Below the pieces are notes generated by a model. The model had not been told where the DNA came from. It searched no databases and saw only the letters and a program-made list of their open reading frames with translations. A DNA stretch of 64,000 bases, from positions 1,968,046 to 2,032,045 of the forward strand of contig OX422214.1 in assembly GCA_949130495.1 (NCBI GenBank), read 5' to 3'. The translations under genes and the position numbers were made by a program. Positions 58,937-64,000 of this stretch are shown piece by piece; position 1 is the first letter of the stretch, and every line of letters starts with the position of its first letter. The stretch comes from Sambucus nigra. Lineage: Eukaryota > Streptophyta > Magnoliopsida > Dipsacales > Adoxaceae.

Positions 58937-59903
58937 TATGCATGTTATTTACAGAATAAAATCTTATATTGAAGCCTAATGTTAATGTGTAACATATTAA
59001 GACTCATAACAGGTGTAAGTTAATAATTTGGAACAACTATAGCCTAGTAAGGCATATATGTGAACATATATTTAAGTGTGATTAGAATGGAAAGGATTCT
59101 TGGGTTATGTTATAATGGCAGGTCATGCAGATATAGGTCGTGCGTATGGTATGGTAGGTTGTCCTTTAATGAGTGGGGTAACTTAATTAATATTCCAGGA
59201 TACGACTATATGTGCGTTGTAGTTGAGAGGTGAGTTTGAGGTTTCATGAGAGTACGACTCCACTCTAATTATGAAATAGTGCATTTATATTTATTATGCA
59301 CGGTTAACACACTTGCTAAACAATTTTACACCTCGGGCTATGACCCATTTATATCTCTCTTCTGCTATATATATATATATATATATATTGTACTACAGGT
59401 GTCCTACCGCATGGATACCAGATGCTTTTCTATCTAGAGTCATGGGAGCCGTAGCAGTTACGGAATGTGGCAGGATTTAGATTATAGTCGTTTCCTACTT
59501 CTTTGAAAAATCTAGGTAGGATTCATGTTGTATATCGGGTCTACACCCATGAGTTATTTATAGCTATTTATATTTCTTCTTTATTGATGTTATACTGCCT
59601 GTGACCCGACAACTTATTTGGGTATATTTTCCTTATATGTACTTATTTCATTTTATTCTAGCACATCTCTTATCAGGGTACTTGTGTACGTGTTACCTTT
59701 GCTAGATATGCACATTGTTGGTTTGTTTTCCATTGCATGTTTTATTTTTTATTTTATTTTTGGCACTCCTTTATACGATTTCGGGTAGTTAGCCTTATCT
59801 ATTTATATTATAGTCTGTGATGTTGAGACTGAGGCATCTGAGATTCCTAATTTAATGTAGTATAGGGCTGGCCACCCGTTATTATTTTAAGCGGGGTGTC
59901 ATA
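58937..59903 (+). repeat. 3' part of an LTR, group F
   Basis: It ends GCGGGGTGTCATA and is followed by a primer-like site, so it is a 5' LTR end. It includes a GAGAG/GTGAGT donor, CGGGCTATGACCC box and CTACAG acceptor (predicted intron 59230-59398, 169 bp, with a TA microsatellite at 59366-59388). The left limit is approximate. Confidence 0.65.
59230..59398 (+). other. Predicted 169-bp LTR leader intron, group F
   Basis: Donor GAGAG/GTGAGTTT, branch-like CTATGACCC, acceptor TACTACAG/GTGTCC; it is lengthened by a TA repeat. Confidence 0.5.
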
Positions 59904-59905
59904 GA

Positions 59906-59917
59906 TTGTATCAGAGC
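59906..59917 (+). promoter_or_regulatory. Primer-binding site of group F remnant, one mismatch
   Basis: TTGTATCAGAGC, one change from TGGTATCAGAGC. About 40 bp of leader follow before the group D LTR cuts in at 59959. Confidence 0.75.
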
Positions 59918-59958
59918 ATCAGGTTCTAGTGTCATTAGGATCTGTGCGGGTTTTATGC

Positions 59959-62832
59959 TGTAATAACCCTCTCTTTTGGTAGCCTATTTTATATTTATTT
60001 ACTATGTGTAGTAATTAATTATAAAATGATGGATGTTGAGTAAATATTAATTTAATATGAAAAAGGTTAATATTTATTAAAATGTTGTATGAATACCTGA
60101 TGCGTAGGTAAAAATATCCATGTGGTAAATTGTTGTGTCATAAGAATTAAAATGACATTTTGGTTTAATGAGAAACCGGAAGTATAATGAGTTATAAAAT
60201 TTCCAAATGATAATTTGGAGGGTGTAGTTAGTCCCGATGGGTGTGACACAGTCAAAATAAGTGCCATATCGCATTTTGGTATTTCGAGCACTTTTGACTG
60301 GTTGTAGCTTAAGTGTGTAGTTGCGATTTATTTTATCGCGTATTAGCCATTAGAGTTGGGCCTTTTAGACTTATGGCCCGATTTAGTCTTGCTAAAACTT
60401 TATTCCTCTTAAGATTAAATTGTTAACTAAGAGAGAAAGAAGAGAGCTTTGGAGAAAGAGAGAAATTTGGAGATTTGAGCTTGGATCATTGCCTCCACAA
60501 AATCAAATCTGCATTTGCAAGATCAAGGCAAGTTACCTACTTGCTATTATATGATTTAAGTGGATTAATTAGCATGGATAGTTATGAATTTGTTATGTTT
60601 AAATCATTTTAGGGTTTGTTAGATTAATTGGGTATTAACCCTTGGAGATGGATTTGGATGATAATTATTGTGAATAATGTTAGTTAGAGGCCTTTATTAT
60701 GTATTGGTGGTGATAGATGATCTCAGTTTGGGTTGGTTTTGAGTTGGGAAGAAATTTGGAGCTTAGAACTCCATAGCCAAATCTTGGCAATTTGCAGAAC
60801 CGAGCCGAATCGATTCGTCCTGGGACAGTTTCTAGGTCTGGGTGATCCGAAATGATTCGGATAGACCGAATCGATTCGGCAATTATGCAGATTCCCCATT
60901 TTCCTGGCCGAATCGATTTGGCTAGGCCGAATCGATTCGGAAATCCTGCATTTTTCTTTTGTTTTCCTTTTCAAATTTCAACCTTTTTCTTTAGGGTTAG
61001 GACCTAGGAACCTTCTTCAAAGAAGTAAACTTAGAGTCCTAGAGTAGTTATTGAGTTTGGTCGCTACCCTAGACTAGAAATGGGTTCATCTGGGGTTTAT
61101 TCCGACGAGGTTTAAAGTAATGTTAAGGCATTACTTCTTTTATTAAAATTATTAGAAGTTAGGAAGTTAAATGCCCTAACTTGGAGACTTAAGGGCTTAT
61201 CAAAGTTATATGAACTTTGGGGATTTGTAAGATCAAAATGATCATTTGGAGATTTAGTTGGGACTTGTATATTGAGGAATATTAATGATAATATTCAACG
61301 GGAATAGGTTCGAATAAAATGAACCCAAATTGTTTAAATATGATAGTCTCAAATAAAATGAACCTGGTTGTTTAATTATGATAGGTTCGAATAAAAAGAA
61401 CCAAACACATGGATATTGGTAATGGAATTTTGGAAATGTTAATTGAAAATGAAAATGAGATTAAAATGGTAAATGTTAATTTACTTAAACACACCTCTCT
61501 AAATGACATCATAAGGGAAGTTCGCGCGCTTGGTGATGCCCACTAGCTAATGAATGGAGGGAGGATATAGTCCTAGGCCATATGCGGGGTTTTTATATCT
61601 TTTTCTGCGCTGGTTAGGGGATTCCAGGTGTGGTCCTGACTTTCCCGCAGGCATATGGCCGCTTCCCGACGTTACGTTATGATCCCAGGCTGCCTTGTTT
61701 GATAGGCCCCTGGAAGATGATGGTCATTACGGGGCGCGCCCAGTGGGGAAACTCGGAGGGGCGGTCTTAGAATCGTTATATGTATGAGAATATAACTTTT
61801 CTGCATCAAGTGGGACTTGATGGGTATATGCCATAAAGAGCATGTATACGTGCCATAAAGAGCATGGGAATGAGATTAATGAGATATGTGCAATAAACAG
61901 CACTTGATATTAATGATATTCCTATTAAGGAGTGGAAAGATGAAATGGTAATGTAATTAACTATGGAAGTTAATAAATGAAAGAAAATTATATCTTCTTG
62001 ATTTAAACCAAATAAATGGTTTTATTTCCTATTAAGGAATGTAAGAAGGATATAGTAATTGGATTAATGAGCTAAGGTTTTACATTTAAGTTATTTATTT
62101 TTTTTCTTTTATGTTAATGACATTTTGTTTCTTCATTTAGTTATATTGCCTTAAATTGAAATGTAAGTTTAACATGCTAGATTACATGCCATATTATCAT
62201 CCTTATCATTCATGCATAACTGTTCAATTCTATCATGTTTTTTTATTTCTTCTGGTGATCATATAGAACCCGGCCCTGACTGGTTTACTTTCCTTGTTGT
62301 GTATATGATTGTATCCGCTCAGGTGCTCCCCCGCAAGGACGCCCGTTTTGATGTTTTCATTCCTTTGCTTTCGACGAGCTGTAAGATTCTGCGGGTTATT
62401 ACAGGACATTGTATTAGACGTTTTCATCTTTGTATTCTAGATATGCTCGGGTCTTTTCATCGGGCGTGTGGCCCAAACTTTTGTACTTGTTTAATGAATG
62501 TACTACGTAATATTTAAATTGTTGTACTTCATTGTATGTTACTGTGGATCGACAGCTTATTCGGTCCTTTTGTGTACATTCGTCTTAGTCGTATTATATA
62601 TACTCTTGTGGAATTCCACTTGCTTATCAGATTGGGTTGTTTAAATTAAATTTTCATAACTGCATTTTTTAAAATTTTAAACTTTTTGGCAACCCGTTTT
62701 CTGATTTATTGGGTGGTTTTCCCGTATACTCAGTTTATATTTTGTGATGCTGAGGATGATATCCATCCATGATTCCTGTTAGGATTGAGTATCGGGCTGG
62801 CCACCCCTTATCTCGGATCGCGGGTTGTCACA
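59959..62832 (+). repeat. 5' LTR of group D element, complete, 2,874 bp
   Basis: It runs from TGTAATAACCCTC to GCGGGTTGTCACA. TATAAAA lies near 60193. GC donor AAG/GCAAGT at 60527/60528, palindrome array 60806-60939, branch box CCCTGACTGG (A at 62279) and acceptor CGCTCAG at 62322. A possible proximal donor AT/GTAAGT at 62163 would give a 160-bp intron. Confidence 0.93.
60806..60939. promoter_or_regulatory. LTR palindrome array, group D, 61-bp period
   Basis: CGAATCGATTCG-type boxes start at 60806, 60848, 60867, 60909 and 60928 (steps 42, 19, 42, 19), an exact 61-bp period. Two of the five have changes. Confidence 0.85.
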
Positions 62833-62834
62833 GA

Positions 62835-62846
62835 TGGTATCAGAGC
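62835..62846 (+). promoter_or_regulatory. Primer-binding site of group D element
   Basis: TGGTATCAGAGC, two bases after the LTR. Confidence 0.94.
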
Positions 62847-63049
62847 ATCAGGTTCTAGAGTCTTTAGGATCTATGTGGATTCGTCACGTTTTACCGTAGC
62901 GTACTTTGATATAGAGCCTAAGGTTAGGACTGTGTAGCTATCTATGTTTGCGATCTTCTGTGAGATAGATAACATTTTAACTCTATTGTTTCTTCATCTC
63001 GAACGCCACCTAGAGAGGTTGCCCAGCGAGACGTAATAGGGTTGTAGAA

Positions 63050-64000
63050 GAGGAGGTAGATTCTCCACCGCCTCCACAAGGGACCGTTAATGCTGTGGAT
63101 GTAGAAAACATAGTAGCTCAAGCGGTTAGCGCCGCGATGACCGCAGTGATTCAACAATTTCCAGGGACTCACGATGTTCAAGCCCTATGGGACCTTTTAT
63201 GTGGGAAAAGGGTTTGGGAGTCCTTTCTAAAAGGCAATCCCCCGGAATTCGAGGGAGGCACGGATGTTATTAAAGCCAATACATGAAAAGAGAACGGGCA
63301 ATGCCACCTTCGAATGATAGAATGTAGCGAGGTGAAGAAATAAGTCCTTGCCACTTTTAAGTTAGTCGGATCTACGTTATACTGGTGGGAAACAATAACC
63401 ACACCAGAGCAGAGAGACACGATGACGATCACTGAGTTTTGGACTTTGTTAGATCGTGAGTACGTTCCTCCCGTAGTTTATAGGGAGATGAGAAAGAAGC
63501 TCCAGGATGTTGTGCAAGGAGAGAGATCTGTGGCGGAATATGTAGAGGAGTTTATACGGTTGACGTATCTTGTCCCGGATGAAGTGGCTCCAGAAGATCG
63601 GAAGATCTCAAAGTTATGTAAGGTCTAAACTGGAGAATCCGACAATAATTGTTGGGTAATCCAGCTTTACAAACATTTGGTGAGGTTATGAATGAAGCCT
63701 CGCCCCATTGCCATGAGCATCGGTTATATACACTGGGTAGCAAGAAATCTACTGTCGTGGGGAAAGCAGGAAAGCTTGGAGAACATGGGATTGGAGGAGG
63801 AGCATTTACCTCATCCCAACCTTCTGGTTATGAGCAGAAAGAGAAGGACCCTCGACAAGGGGGTTTCGTCTCAGATACTACGTTTTGGAGGATTTATTGC
63901 GGGTGGCAAAAACATTAGGCATGGTAAAGGGTGCTTTACAACATGTTGGTCGGGATGCTCATGGAGGTAAAGACCATTTGGGCCAGGGCATTTCCCAGTT
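63050..64000 (+). pseudogene. Gag of group D element, broken, continues past window
   Basis: The N-terminal part reads GTVNAVDVENIVAQAVSAAM near 63081-63140 and NPPEFEGGTDVIKAN near 63235-63280. After a frameshift come CHLRMIECSEVKK (stop), VLATFKLVGSTLYWWETIT, TEFWTLLDREYVPP and EEFIRLTYLVPDEVAPED. A further frameshift precedes LLGNPALQTFGEVMNEASPH. The segment order matches Gag of elements 2 and 3, but the sequence is clearly a different family. The linker and zinc knuckle would lie at or beyond the window end. Confidence 0.88.

Larger units (their letters stand above)
59959..64000 (+). mobile_element. Group D Ty3/gypsy element, 5' part, nested in group F leader
   Basis: A full 5' LTR (59959-62832), primer site (62835-62846) and broken gag up to the window end. 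It is inserted just past the group F primer site, after TATGC. The LTR matches the solo LTR at 55680-58531 in reverse. Confidence 0.9.

Overview
This window is gene-poor plant nuclear DNA made almost entirely of LTR retrotransposons. The dominant elements are Ty3/gypsy chromoviruses of the Tekay/Del type. They have long LTRs (about 2.7 to 3.1 kb), a primer site matching initiator tRNA-Met (TGGTATCAGAGC), and a gag-PR-RT-RH-INT order ending in a chromodomain-like tail. No host gene, rRNA, tRNA or CRISPR array could be supported. The density of nested and solo LTRs suggests pericentromeric or other heterochromatin. The species cannot be named from the sequence; a eudicot is likely.

Layout, left to right. 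1-5456: 3' part of a decayed plus-strand element and its LTR (group G). 5457-9549: remnant of another lineage, with an antisense coiled-coil extra ORF resembling those of Tat-lineage elements and an LTR-like piece. 9550-20772: minus-strand element 2 (group A), with a rearranged left LTR, gag-pol pseudogene and intact right LTR. 20773-20939: a second fragment of a group A internal 3' end. 20938-29542: plus-strand element 3 (group A2), the best-preserved copy, with a truncated 5' LTR and full 3' LTR. 29543-32219: truncated group A LTR. 32220-47510: group B elements, whose decayed internal region appears twice, nested and in inverted LTR arrangements. 47511-51290: deleted element E with a protease remnant and a truncated LTR. 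51306-51467: a MITE-like inverted repeat. 52560-55312 and 55680-58531: two solo LTRs (groups C and D) with recognisable target-site duplications. 58532-59958: remnants of group F. 59959-64000: group D element, with 5' LTR, primer site and broken gag, running off the window.

No element here encodes an intact polyprotein. Most in-frame stops in elements 2 and 3 are TAG where the sister copy or family has Gln, as expected from deamination of methylated CAG sites.

The most notable signals are noncoding and recur in LTR groups that are otherwise strongly diverged. (1) An array of 12-bp palindromes (TCGATCGATCGA in groups A, A2, B and C; CGAATCGATTCG in D) lies about 0.85 to 1.2 kb from the LTR start. 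In seven arrays from three groups the box-to-box spacing is exactly 22-16-22 bp. (2) A short predicted intron of 134-169 bp near the LTR 3' end has a GAGAG/GTGAG-type donor, a CTGAC or TACTAAC branch site and a conserved acceptor exon. (3) A GC-type donor (AG/GCAAGT) lies about 570-700 bp into the LTR. Together these suggest a conserved, possibly spliced, regulatory leader carried by the LTRs.
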